Shown one piece after another: positions 1-8,164 of a stretch of DNA of 64,000 nt. A program made the position numbers and the translations under genes. Position 1 is the stretch's first letter; every line of letters begins with the position of its first letter. The notes beneath the pieces are model-generated. The model was not told the origin of the DNA. It was given only the letters and a program-made list of their open reading frames with translations, and did no database searches. This DNA comes from Candidatus Melainabacteria bacterium (GTDB lineage: Bacteria > Cyanobacteriota > Vampirovibrionia > Obscuribacterales > Obscuribacteraceae): contig PLXC01000083.1 in the NCBI GenBank assembly GCA_003151275.1, forward strand, positions 1 through 64,000, in the 5' to 3' direction.

Positions 1-150
1 TTGGTACTCATCGGTCTTGTTTGTTTAGCTCCAGCGCTAGCAACTCCTGCGCGTGCTCCAGAGTTGGATAGCAGCACCTTGACTGCAATAGCTGCTGCTG
101 TTACTGGTTGTTTTGGTGCTTTTCGCACTTATCAAGCACGAAAGAAATAA
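1..150 (+). CDS. micro-protein with exosortase-type C-terminal sorting tail (copy 1, 5' partial)
   Basis: The reading frame is open from the window edge to TAA at 148-150 (49 codons visible). The start lies upstream, or is the TTG at position 1. It encodes the end of a signal peptide (LVCLAPALATPARA) followed directly by the tail APELD-SSTL, a hydrophobic stretch and the basic end QARKK. The tail aligns without gaps to the next two micro-genes. A short motif, one membrane span and a basic end is the layout of exosortase sorting signals, and an exosortase is encoded at 2455-3315. Almost no mature domain remains between signal and tail. The role is inferred: a processed, surface-released micropeptide or a minimal exosortase substrate. 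Confidence 0.7.
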   Translation: MVLIGLVCLAPALATPARAPELDSSTLTAIAAAVTGCFGAFRTYQARKK

Positions 151-191
151 ATAGTGTTGCTACACTGAGAACTGACTTCTGAGGTTATTTG

Positions 192-362
192 ATGCTTTCA
201 CAACTTATATATTTAGCGTCCATACTTACTATTTTTGTGCTTCCTGCTAATGCGGGCAACGTAACTGCACCTGAGTTGGATGCTTCCACATTAGGCAGCT
301 TGGCCGCAGCGTTCACCGGAAGTTACGCGGCTTTCCGTGTCTACAAATTAAAGAGAAAGTAG
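192..362 (+). CDS. micro-protein with exosortase-type C-terminal sorting tail (copy 2)
   Basis: A 56-residue protein. It starts at ATG 192 behind TGAGGT (about 5 nt) and lies 41 nt after copy 1. Residues 1-21 form a signal peptide ending LPANA. Four residues later comes the tail APELDASTL, then a hydrophobic segment (GSLAAAFTGSYAAF), then RVYKLKRK. Compared with copies 1 and 3, the APELD motif, TL, AA, TG, an aromatic residue, R-x-Y and the terminal basic cluster are conserved. The signal peptides have diverged more, which suggests selection on the tail. Likely co-transcribed with its neighbours. Confidence 0.8.
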   Translation: MLSQLIYLASILTIFVLPANAGNVTAPELDASTLGSLAAAFTGSYAAFRVYKLKRK

Positions 363-394
363 AATCGCACTTCGCAACTAGTCAGGAGACTTCA

Positions 395-571
395 ATGCTT
401 TCATACATCCTCTATATGACCGCAATGTCGGTTGTTTTTGTTTTGCCAGCATATGCTGGCATTGTTGTCAAAGGTGCACCTGAATTAGACGCTGGAACAC
501 TTAGTACTTTGGCAGCAGGTTTTACGGGAGCTTATGCAGCTCTTCGAGTTTATCAGGCCAAGAAGAAGTAG
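395..571 (+). CDS. micro-protein with exosortase-type C-terminal sorting tail (copy 3)
   Basis: A 58-residue protein. ATG 395 is preceded by AGGAGA with good spacing, which supports real translation. It has an N-terminal signal peptide (MLSYILYMTA... to LPAYAG), a short linker (IVVKG), the motif APELDAGTL, a transmembrane-length segment and the basic tail RVYQAKKK. It is the third tandem paralogue, with 32 nt between copies 2 and 3, and is followed by a strong intrinsic terminator. If the exosortase cleaves near PELD, the mature product would be only a few residues long. The partner is inferred from the exosortase gene 1.9 kb away. Confidence 0.82.
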   Translation: MLSYILYMTAMSVVFVLPAYAGIVVKGAPELDAGTLSTLAAGFTGAYAALRVYQAKKK

Positions 572-595
572 AGTTGCAGTCCGAAATCTAGCTTC

Positions 596-625
596 AAATG
601 CGGTGAGTTAGCTCGCCGCATTTTT
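596..625 (+). terminator. intrinsic terminator of the micro-protein operon
   Basis: AAATGCGGTGAG and CTCGCCGCATTT form a 12-bp stem with one G-T pair and a TTAG loop, followed by a T run. It sits 25 bp after the third micro-gene, so the three copies (and anything upstream of the window) probably form one transcript ending here. Confidence 0.85.
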
Positions 626-654
626 GCTATCTTCCATTACCTGATGCCCTGCTA

Positions 655-1857
655 ATGCGCGCATATTGCAAAGTGGTAAAGTGGCGGATAAAGCTGTGCG
701 AATTCGAACCAATGCTGCCCCGATTGACGTGTGTGATGGATCAACTGATGGACCGAGTTTCCGCGGGCAACCTTAAAATCACTTCGCCTTGGCTCTCAAG
801 CGCTAGAAATGATCTGGCGTTCTTTTTTTTGCCCGTTCTTCTGGCACTATTATTGACTACCTTGTTTCATCACAACGCGATCGCCAACTCTCCCATCCTT
901 TCACTTCTACTGTTACAAGGTTTTGGTTTGGCTCCGTTCCATCAGGGTGTAACCTGGTTCCACTACTTCGATCGAACTAATCGAACTCATTACACGGTCG
1001 CAAAAAATATTTGGTGGGCAATTATCCTGCCGCTTGCGATTGTGGTGCTAAGCACCGGCTGTTTCTTTTTCTCGCCTCCGGTTTTCTTTTTTGTTTTTGT
1101 TTTGTGGACCATTCAACACATCGCTAAGCAAAATGTTGGCATTCTTTTGCTTTACCACAACCACGATCTAAATGAAGCTGTTGTCGAGCGTGACGTTGAA
1201 GTAGGCAGTGTGCAAACCGCTTCGGCTATGTTTAGTTTTCTCTTTTTAAATGGTGTATTGAAACAAGATGGACCGGTTGCCATGGCTGTCCACCTGGTCA
1301 TTTTTATAACCGCCATCGAACTCGGGTATCTCTTGTTGCGGTACGGGAAGAGTCTGGTTCAGCAAGTTCGAGAGGGCAAATCGCTCAATGCACCGGCTTT
1401 AGCTTTTTGGGCGCTGTCGATCTTAGCCCTGGCACCATTTGCTTTTTCCAAGGATTACAACCAGGGTTTGTTTGTTGCCCTGGTGATGCACTGGTTTCAG
1501 TATGTTGGACTGAACGGAATTTTGGTTTCTCGCAAATATTCGGATCAGAAAAACAAGCAAGCCTTAGCTTGGCAGCGTCCGCTTTTGCTGTTTTGCGCTG
1601 TCGGCATTTTATATGCGGTACTGGCAATGCCAGTTGATTTATTAGAAGGGACCGGAATCAATCCACACTCCTGGCAAGTGCGTCTTGTAGCTGGAGTCGT
1701 GAACGGATTTACGCTCGCTCATTACTTTCTCGATGCCTACATTTGGCGTTTCAGAGAACCATTCAATAGAACATCTTTGCTCGCTTATTTGAAACCGCGG
1801 CGGAAGTCTTCTCCAACATTTGCCTTTGTTGAAGAACCGGAACTGGCCCTCCGCTAG
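655..1857 (+). CDS. polytopic membrane protein of unknown function
   Basis: Up to 400 residues with about eight hydrophobic segments from residue 52 onward. No family is recognised with confidence. Conserved-looking polar positions inside or next to the membrane segments are FHYFDRTNRTHY, WTIQHIAKQN, LVMHWFQYVGLNG and AHYFLDAYIWRFREP; several His residues suggest a metal- or lipid-handling membrane enzyme, but this is inference. The start is uncertain: in-frame ATGs at 655, 712 and 736 all lack a clear ribosome binding site, and the first about 45 residues are not membrane-like. Its stop overlaps by 4 bp the stop of the convergent EpsI-like gene. It lies between the exosortase substrates and the exosortase, so a role in the same envelope process is possible. 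Confidence 0.8.
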   Translation: MRAYCKVVKWRIKLCEFEPMLPRLTCVMDQLMDRVSAGNLKITSPWLSSARNDLAFFFLPVLLALLLTTLFHHNAIANSPILSLLLLQGFGLAPFHQGVTWFHYFDRTNRTHYTVAKNIWWAIILPLAIVVLSTGCFFFSPPVFFFVFVLWTIQHIAKQNVGILLLYHNHDLNEAVVERDVEVGSVQTASAMFSFLFLNGVLKQDGPVAMAVHLVIFITAIELGYLLLRYGKSLVQQVREGKSLNAPALAFWALSILALAPFAFSKDYNQGLFVALVMHWFQYVGLNGILVSRKYSDQKNKQALAWQRPLLLFCAVGILYAVLAMPVDLLEGTGINPHSWQVRLVAGVVNGFTLAHYFLDAYIWRFREPFNRTSLLAYLKPRRKSSPTFAFVEEPELALR

Positions 1858-2471
1858 TATTTCGCTATTTCTTCGAAAACAGGCACTGCCAGACGTTCTA
1901 AGTTGGTTAATAGAGATTTTCTGTCGGCGCAATTTTTTACTGATAGTTCAGCTTGGTAGATTGCCGGAGCGTCGCGCACGCTTGCTGAAGTCGCCGAGAG
2001 TGCACGCCAAGACCATCGGTCGCTCGCGCTTTGGTTTCCTGCTTGAAACCACATCAAGGCCACGCTTGGTTCTCCCGATAAGGTGTATTCAACGATCGAA
2101 GCATCAATAAGCCCTTTTTTTGTCGCTATCTTTTCTTGACCCACAACTTTTGCGGATGCTTGCGCGTTGATCAAACAGCTAGTCAGATCGTGCAGCACGG
2201 CGTTGGCTGGATTTCTCCTAAGTACTAAGTCGACGTTATATCCATTTTTATCTTTGAATCGATGCGCAATAACATCAGGTTTGACTGTGTCGAAATCAGA
2301 CTCCACCTTGGACCAATCCCCAATTGCCGTGGGAAAGCCCATTGGTTGCAAGCTGGCAGCATGGGTGTTGATCATGGCGTTTGCCAATGTATACGACCCG
2401 AATGTGGCGATACAAAGACCAAGGGTGATGGCAATTTTCAGGAAGTAACCAGTGTTATTTTGTTTCTGCAA
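1854..2471 (-). CDS. exosortase-associated EpsI-like protein
   Basis: A 205-residue protein with an N-terminal membrane anchor (FLKIAITLGLCIATFGSYTLA), then a soluble extracytoplasmic domain. The layout fits the EpsI/DUF3485 family: the W-S-K region near residue 53, a beta segment VDLVLRRNP, and LHDLTSCL, which resembles the family's H-x-x-x-x-C pattern. Its start overlaps the exosortase stop by 17 bp, so the two are translationally coupled. EpsI proteins accompany exosortases, sometimes fused to them. Their biochemical role is not settled; they are thought to assist sorting or polysaccharide export. Confidence 0.75.
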   Translation of the reverse strand: MQKQNNTGYFLKIAITLGLCIATFGSYTLANAMINTHAASLQPMGFPTAIGDWSKVESDFDTVKPDVIAHRFKDKNGYNVDLVLRRNPANAVLHDLTSCLINAQASAKVVGQEKIATKKGLIDASIVEYTLSGEPSVALMWFQAGNQSASDRWSWRALSATSASVRDAPAIYQAELSVKNCADRKSLLTNLERLAVPVFEEIAKY

Positions 2472-3315
2472 AACGTTCTCCCACTTTCCATAAAATCAGG
2501 AGCCCAAGCGGAACTAAGACGAATTCAAGATTTGAATGGATGGCTAATGCCATTTTGACCGAGTGATAATAGGCGACGATTGCCGTTAATGCTATCCGCA
2601 CCGTATTTAGTGCGATGGTTAGAATTGGATCCATCAGAAATGCAACCACATAGGCGCTTGGTTTGTATGATTTAAATGTCTGCCAAATTGCGAACGCAAA
2701 CAAGAAACAAGCCCACATTCCGAGCCCACTGCATGATGGTGCCACATCAAACTTGTGTCCATTAACTACAAACAGATGCCCTGAATAAGTTATGGGAATA
2801 AAGAGCTTGGCCGTTTCAGCAGCAGTAAACGTGCACAAGTGTTGCAATGGGATAAATAGATAGGCTCGGAATTCTTCCGGTAAATCAGGAAGCGTAAACA
2901 AAGCCAGAAAGGCTGGTGGTCCAAATTTCTTGGAGCGGTCTAGACCATAAATTGCCCATACAAAAGTTGCAAGCAGGGCAATGTTGGCGAGCAGATAAAT
3001 TCGAGTAATGTGAAGATAACCACTGGCGAAAACCACCAAGCACACCGCGGTTAAAGCTAGTGCTCCAACTTGACTTGGCTTATCGTTTGGAGAAGCGCTC
3101 TTTTTCCAAATCAAAAAGGCGCTCAGCGCCGCTAAAGTGCCGGCTAAGATTTGGCGAACATTGTCAGCGGCTAATGTGTTTGCCCAAACGACTACGCAAC
3201 AGACCCCGTTAGCAGCCAACAAAAGCAGCCAGGCCGGGCGCCATTTACCTAACTGAGATCGCTCTTCAGGCACTGCAGCAACAGTGGCCTTTAAATCTTT
3301 TTCAATGGTAAGCAT
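2455..3315 (-). CDS. exosortase (membrane cysteine transpeptidase/protease)
   Basis: A 286-residue protein with about eight hydrophobic segments. The exosortase triad is visible: Cys195 in VAPSCSGLG, Arg240 in NTVRIALT and His260 in AIHSNLEF. This enzyme class cleaves C-terminal sorting tails (short motif, membrane helix, basic end) at the outer face of the inner membrane and is thought to transfer the protein to a surface acceptor. It forms an operon with the EpsI-like gene. The only tails of this kind I see in the window are those of the three micro-proteins at 1-571, so they are its likely substrates. The subfamily cannot be assigned by eye. Confidence 0.88.
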   Translation of the reverse strand: MLTIEKDLKATVAAVPEERSQLGKWRPAWLLLLAANGVCCVVVWANTLAADNVRQILAGTLAALSAFLIWKKSASPNDKPSQVGALALTAVCLVVFASGYLHITRIYLLANIALLATFVWAIYGLDRSKKFGPPAFLALFTLPDLPEEFRAYLFIPLQHLCTFTAAETAKLFIPITYSGHLFVVNGHKFDVAPSCSGLGMWACFLFAFAIWQTFKSYKPSAYVVAFLMDPILTIALNTVRIALTAIVAYYHSVKMALAIHSNLEFVLVPLGLLILWKVGERFAETK

Positions 3316-3425
3316 TTGTGCCCTAGGTCAGTCAGTTCGCGATTATAGCTTGGGAAATGATTTACTACTTGAGAAGCGTTAAATGAAAGGTAATTGCCGC
3401 TTTTTTCTCCGCCTATAATTAAAGC

Positions 3426-4175
3426 ATGCGTGCAATTCTCTTTCTTCTTTTTGTAGGTGCATTGGTTGTGCTCTTTTGCACTGTGCTCAGACCTGGCGCA
3501 GATAAGTCCAAAGTTTTCGAATTTCTCTCAGTCTTAACTGGTTCGAGTCATTCAGTTGAGAAGGAACAACTAATTGCCTTTGTGCCACCCAAAGGTAATT
3601 TTCGAGTATCTTTCCCTGGTAAGCCAGGCATTCTAGACAATAACAACGCTTGGCTACACCGAAGCCCGCTGCCGCTGCCTCATTTTTTCGTCGCCGATCA
3701 GGATTTGGGCTATTACGCCTCTAGTTGGGCTGAAAATATTGCCGCATCAACTTTGAACTTGAACAGCACACAAATTCCCAAAGTAAATACTGAAGAGTTT
3801 GCCCTGACCTTCGCGACCGCACAGTCACAGTCCCGTGGACGCTCAGGACAATCTAACAACGACTTGGTCGCAGGCTCTGTAGATACAATCGATCCAATTG
3901 AAATTCAAAAGTTTTTAGATTCCCAGTGTGACTCAATTGCAGGCAAATTCGGTGGTGTTGTTTCAAGCAAAACACCGCTCTCATTACGCGGCGGGGCATA
4001 TCCTGGAAGAGTCGCAGAAGGCACTTTCGGCAACAGTAAGGATGTTTTCCGACTACGTCTGTACCTAGACCAACAGAATAAGCGAATGTTCTGTGTTTGC
4101 GTTGTGGGCAAACCGAAGCGCGTTTTCTCCGCACAGGCAACGCGCTTTCTCGACTCATTGGATGTTTGGTCTTAA
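3426..4175 (+). CDS. membrane-anchored or secreted protein of unknown function
   Basis: A 249-residue protein. An N-terminal hydrophobic helix (ILFLLFVGALVVLFCTVL) serves as anchor or uncleaved signal. It is followed by an extracytoplasmic domain starting near FVPPKGNFRVSFPGKPG, with little further recognisable sequence and a beta-rich C-terminal half. No catalytic motif was seen. It is transcribed divergently from the exosortase, with 110 bp between the two starts, so regulation may be shared. It ends just before the 82-bp repeat. Confidence 0.75.
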   Translation: MRAILFLLFVGALVVLFCTVLRPGADKSKVFEFLSVLTGSSHSVEKEQLIAFVPPKGNFRVSFPGKPGILDNNNAWLHRSPLPLPHFFVADQDLGYYASSWAENIAASTLNLNSTQIPKVNTEEFALTFATAQSQSRGRSGQSNNDLVAGSVDTIDPIEIQKFLDSQCDSIAGKFGGVVSSKTPLSLRGGAYPGRVAEGTFGNSKDVFRLRLYLDQQNKRMFCVCVVGKPKRVFSAQATRFLDSLDVWS

Positions 4176-4196
4176 CGACGAAGCAGCGAATGAAGC

Positions 4197-4354
4197 GCGG
4201 CATGTACGCGCGCAGTGAGCGGGTTTGCGCGGAGGAGCCGAAGTACTGAAGGCGACAGAGCGCTTAATAAGTGATGACGCGGCATGTACGCGCGCAGTGA
4301 GCGGGTTTGCGCGGAGGAGCCGAAGGTACTGAAGGCGACGGAGCGCTTAAATAA
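4197..4354. repeat. 82-bp direct tandem repeat, two copies
   Basis: The unit starting GCGGCATGTACGCGCGCAG occurs at 4197-4278 and again from 4279 to about 4354, nearly identical (one substitution and one-base indels). It contains GCGCGCAGTGAGCGGG and ends GAGCGCTTAA. It fills most of the 240-bp gap between 4175 and 4416. No gene is seen in it. The origin is unknown; it could be a genome-wide interspersed repeat caught in tandem. Confidence 0.8.
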
Positions 4355-4415
4355 GGTTACAGGTATTCAAGGCGGGGCATGAAGTCAGTGGTGTACACGG
4401 GGTTACGGTAGGGTC

Positions 4416-5978
4416 ATGTACAGACCTAACAAGTCAAAAACGCTGATAAAGCTGCAACCAATCAACAGTCTTCCTGTCTACGAAGACTTCGTCAATCTTT
4501 TGCAAATGGCTGAAGAAAAGCTAGACAGCATTGTTCAGCTTCCCTGGCTCGACGGCGAGAAGTACCACAGCATTTCTGTCACTGCCAAATTAAAAGGTGA
4601 TCCGGAATGGACTTTACGCACCGGCAAAGAACCAAGAACTTTTCTGCTTTGGACTCACAATTCAGGTGATGTTGGCTTGATTTTCAATCTGGCGATATCC
4701 GAGTGTGGTGGACAACAAGCTACGAAGGACATTATGCAAGGCAACTATGCTCAGCCTGCACAACCCGTTTCAGGTACAGCAAGTGTCGCGGTGCCAGTGT
4801 CACCACATCAAGTGGCAAAGCCTGCTCATCATATTTCAGCGGAGCATGCAGGTTTCAACTTATCAGGTGAACTATCTGAATTTGATTTGCCAAGTTTATT
4901 GCAAACCATTGCCATGAGTAAGAAAACGGGTCGTCTGTCGATTCGCCACAGAACAGATTCCGTTGATATATATCTTGAAGACGGTGTGCCCATTCACGCT
5001 ACAACGGCTGATCTGAAAGGCGACGATGTGATCATCGAAGCTTTGCTTTGGGAAAATGGTGCCTTTGGCTTTCATCCCGACGAACGACCTACCGAGCACA
5101 CTGTTGTTAGAAGACTTGATGCCATGCTAATGGAAGGGGTCACCTTGATTGATTACAATCAACATCTGACAACGAAAAGCGGTCTCAAGATGGAGTCGTA
5201 TCTTAGCCGCAAGTTTCCCGACTTGCAGGAATCCGAATTTGAACTTCAACTGGCCGATGCGCTGCCTATCAAGCTTCAGGCACAGAAGGATTTTTATAAC
5301 AGAATAGATGAGGTCAGCACTCTTCTTGATATTTTGCGCAGCAAGCCGATGACTAGAGCGCAATGGCTGCCAATTCTTTTCAATTTGGTCACATCCCAAC
5401 TCGTAGTTGTTTCCAATGTTCAGCCTGCATCCGCGAAGCGAGCTAATCTCGAGTCTATTGGCGTTGATCCGCTAGTAATACAACACGCGCTCCAAGGAAT
5501 GGTGCGGGCCGAAACTGGTATCTTCAGTTACCCCTGTTTTTTGTATTTTTTGGAACAGGAATACGCTCGCTACGCTCAAACGAAATTACCGTTCTCTGTG
5601 ATCGTCTTTGATGTTCTAGTGAACAAACAGACTGGCTATCAGCCTCTATCCAACACAGCAATTGGTAGGATGGGAAAAATAATTGGTTCGATTCTAAATC
5701 GTTTCGATGTTGTCGGTCATTTTCAAGCTTTGGAATATGCGATTCTCTTGCCCCACACCACTTCAGACTCGGCCAATCTTATGGCTCAGAGCGTGGTCGA
5801 CCTGCTAGTGCGCGCTAATCTGGATGGAGCTCAAGTAGAAGATGATGTCGCAATCGCCATGGGCATTGCCAGCCTTCCTGGCGATTGCGCAGATTTAGGC
5901 ACTCTCCTGGGCGCTGCAAATGCAGCAAAAAATCGCAGCAAGCGCGGCGAGTCCACCATACTTAAATTTAAATCCTGA
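4416..5978 (+). CDS. PATAN (DUF4388) and degenerate GGDEF domain signalling protein
   Basis: A 520-residue soluble protein, starting at ATG behind a purine-rich stretch (GGTAGGG). Residues about 150-260 are a PATAN/DUF4388 module (LSGELSEFDLPSLLQ, SKKTGRLSI, YLEDGVPIHA, LLWENGAFGF). The last about 150 residues fold like GGDEF: FSVIVFDV, then RFDVVGHFQALEYAILLP where GGDEF should be, then AIAMGIASLPGD and a terminal AAKNRSKRG helix. The signature is replaced by QALEY, so diguanylate cyclase activity is very unlikely; a binding or scaffold role is inferred. DUF4388 proteins are linked to gliding, exopolysaccharide and two-component networks. A second DUF4388 protein is at 16305-17708. Confidence 0.82.
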   Translation: MYRPNKSKTLIKLQPINSLPVYEDFVNLLQMAEEKLDSIVQLPWLDGEKYHSISVTAKLKGDPEWTLRTGKEPRTFLLWTHNSGDVGLIFNLAISECGGQQATKDIMQGNYAQPAQPVSGTASVAVPVSPHQVAKPAHHISAEHAGFNLSGELSEFDLPSLLQTIAMSKKTGRLSIRHRTDSVDIYLEDGVPIHATTADLKGDDVIIEALLWENGAFGFHPDERPTEHTVVRRLDAMLMEGVTLIDYNQHLTTKSGLKMESYLSRKFPDLQESEFELQLADALPIKLQAQKDFYNRIDEVSTLLDILRSKPMTRAQWLPILFNLVTSQLVVVSNVQPASAKRANLESIGVDPLVIQHALQGMVRAETGIFSYPCFLYFLEQEYARYAQTKLPFSVIVFDVLVNKQTGYQPLSNTAIGRMGKIIGSILNRFDVVGHFQALEYAILLPHTTSDSANLMAQSVVDLLVRANLDGAQVEDDVAIAMGIASLPGDCADLGTLLGAANAAKNRSKRGESTILKFKS

Positions 5979-6021
5979 CTAGACCAACGCCTGTAGTTTG
6001 AATCCATACCACGGATGGTGC

Positions 6022-7158
6022 TCAATTGATCTCGTGAAGCTTCTCGCTCAAAGGTATGGTCATTGCTTGATATGAGCCAGACCTTGTCCATCTGCCGGAG
6101 GTGATGCTGTGCGCTTCGTGCTTAACTCGTTCAGCTTCAGCAGATCGCCCTGTTGCTCTAAGAAGGTTCTGGTAGTTTGAAATCAAATTGGTCACGGCCG
6201 GATGATCCGCGCCCAGAGCTTGTGTTCTAATCGGCAGAGCGCGTTTGTAGAGAGGCTCAGCTTGAGCATATTTTCTCTGCGCATGATAAAGCATGGCCAA
6301 ATTGTTGGCGATGATCCCGACGTCTGGATGCGCCATGCCCAGAGTATCTTCATAGATCTGCATGGTGCGTCTGCATAGAACTTCCGCGTCGGCGTACTTG
6401 CCCTGTTTCCAAAGCACTTCGGCCAAACTTTCCAGAGTAATCGTTAAGCGGGGATCACTCTCTTTGAAATTGTCGGCTCGCTTCATGGCACCATGCCACA
6501 TCTCTTCAGCTTTTGCAAAATCGCCGACGATCAGAGCGTTTTCCGCCGACTGCCGATATTGCGCCCACGTCGTCTCGCCAAGTTGGGCTGGCATCAGTCG
6601 GTCTTGAGACATTGTGTCAATGAGCTTTTCTTCCGGCTTGATCGAAATCGTCTGATATTGTCCTGACTTCGTTAACTGTTCGGCGGTAACCGGAGACGAC
6701 GCTTTCGATTCTAACGCGGACGATCGACCCATTATGCGGAGCAAATCTTTGTAGTTGGTAAGCAGGTAATGAACGTCAGGATGTTCGGGTCCCAGCGAGC
6801 GGGTCATGATTTCTATCGCCCGTTGATATAGCATCTCGGCTTGCTCATATTTCCCCTGAGCTTTGTACAACATTGCCAAATTGTTTGCAGTCACACCTAC
6901 GTCTGGGTGATCGATGCCTCTGGTGATTTTAAAAATCTCCAAGACTTGTTCGCAGAGGGCAGTTGCTTCCGAATATTTGCCCTGATGCCAAAGTGCTTCT
7001 CCGAGGCCTTCCAGAGTGACAGCAAAGCGTGCGTCAAATTTCTTGAACTTCTTGGCTTGCTCATACGCTGCCAGCCACATTGTCTCGGCGCAAGCGTAAT
7101 CACCCTCCTGCAGAGCTTCTTCTCCGGCTATTTGATATTGATACCAATCAGCGTTCAC
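6022..7158 (-). CDS. TPR protein with internal duplication
   Basis: A 378-residue soluble protein built from two similar halves of about 185 residues. Each half has three kinesin-light-chain-type TPRs (ALWHQGKYSEATALCEQ, NNLAMLYKAQGKYEQAE, RSLGPEHPDVHYLL and their counterparts). Each half ends in a short tail: KSGQYQTISIKPEEKL and SGRWTRSGSYQAMTIPLSEKL. The same tail follows the TPR blocks of the protein at 38612-40081. A protein-interaction scaffold is inferred; no enzymatic domain is present. Confidence 0.88.
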   Translation of the reverse strand: MNADWYQYQIAGEEALQEGDYACAETMWLAAYEQAKKFKKFDARFAVTLEGLGEALWHQGKYSEATALCEQVLEIFKITRGIDHPDVGVTANNLAMLYKAQGKYEQAEMLYQRAIEIMTRSLGPEHPDVHYLLTNYKDLLRIMGRSSALESKASSPVTAEQLTKSGQYQTISIKPEEKLIDTMSQDRLMPAQLGETTWAQYRQSAENALIVGDFAKAEEMWHGAMKRADNFKESDPRLTITLESLAEVLWKQGKYADAEVLCRRTMQIYEDTLGMAHPDVGIIANNLAMLYHAQRKYAQAEPLYKRALPIRTQALGADHPAVTNLISNYQNLLRATGRSAEAERVKHEAHSITSGRWTRSGSYQAMTIPLSEKLHEIN

Positions 7159-7297
7159 TGTTGCTCATTAGACTCCATGAAAGCCACAACTTCCACAACC
7201 AAGCATAGAGGAAAGCTTGAATTTTCGTCTAGGTCCAAACGGTAATACCTTTGTAGTTTGGCAGTTTGTTGTTTGAAGTTTTCCCCTTTGCCCAACG

Positions 7298-8164
7298 TCA
7301 TACACAGTCTCGGGATCCGATTGTATTTCCTTGCTCGTCAAAAAAAGTGGAATGTCTTTCGGCAATTTGTCCATCAGACTTAAATGTCAGTGTGTCAATG
7401 CAGTTTTGTCTGCCATTTAAACTATAGCCTTTGATTTCTCGTTTCAAGACAGCATGATTGGCGGGATCGTATTCTTGCATCTCTTCAAGAAGTGGACCGC
7501 TTTTGGCGTTGTAGAGAACTTTATTGTATTTGACAAGGTTGCCCACACCGTCGAAAAAGAAATCTTCGGTCAGTGAGCGCTGCTGCTCGCAGAGCCATTG
7601 AATCTGTTCACGGTGGATCAAGTTGCCAGTTGCCGGGTCCATGCGATGATTTACCGTGGTGGCGGGAGTGCCGTCGGCATTGTATTCAGTTTGTCCCTGG
7701 AATACGGTGCGCAAGCCCACAACCTCACGCTCGACGCGGCGCACCAATTCGCCGTTTGGTGCGACAACAATCACGTCTTCGCTCGATCTTTCTGAGTCTA
7801 AGTAGACAATGTTCTTAGTAAGAGTGTCGCCATCTGGCAACGTCGATGTCTCGAATATGTGAGTGATCGCACCGTTAACGGTATCAAAAAATGTTTCAGA
7901 TCGGCTGTCTCTGGAGCGCTTTTGCAGGCGAATCAGCTTGTGATCTTTGTCATAGATTTTTTCTAGGAAAACGCCAACTCGTCGATCGCTGCAGACAACG
8001 TGATAAGTGGTTTGCCCGTTTCGATCAATGCGGGTGCCCAGATTTAAATCTTGCCCGCATAAGGGTGACTGAACGTCTAAGAGGCGGTCTTCGCCATGAT
8101 CTGGTGTCATAAGAGATTCCATGTTTTCAAAATCGTTCCGCGCGAATACCGTCGGATATTCCAA
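7298..8164 (-). CDS. hypothetical protein with YD/MORN-like beta repeats
   Basis: A 288-residue, hydrophilic protein without signal peptide. It is dominated by short strand-turn repeats of the type 'Y-x-x-D/N-G-x' (TRIDRNGQTTYHV, TEYNADGTPATT, FFDGVGNLVKYNK, LTFKSDGQIAERH, FFDEQGNTIGS). This resembles YD/RHS or MORN-like beta strands, but it has no RHS core or toxin domain. The family is not recognised. A 164-bp AT-rich gap precedes it on the side of the serine dehydratase gene, which is transcribed toward it. Confidence 0.7.
   Translation of the reverse strand: MEYPTVFARNDFENMESLMTPDHGEDRLLDVQSPLCGQDLNLGTRIDRNGQTTYHVVCSDRRVGVFLEKIYDKDHKLIRLQKRSRDSRSETFFDTVNGAITHIFETSTLPDGDTLTKNIVYLDSERSSEDVIVVAPNGELVRRVEREVVGLRTVFQGQTEYNADGTPATTVNHRMDPATGNLIHREQIQWLCEQQRSLTEDFFFDGVGNLVKYNKVLYNAKSGPLLEEMQEYDPANHAVLKREIKGYSLNGRQNCIDTLTFKSDGQIAERHSTFFDEQGNTIGSRDCV

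Noticed and set aside
655..1857. C-terminal 'EEPELALR' of the polytopic protein as another sorting tail
   Set aside because: PEL occurs at the very end with no following membrane span or basic cluster, so it is not a sorting signal.
4416..5978. Active diguanylate cyclase
   Set aside because: The GGDEF signature is replaced by QALEY; metal and substrate residues are missing.
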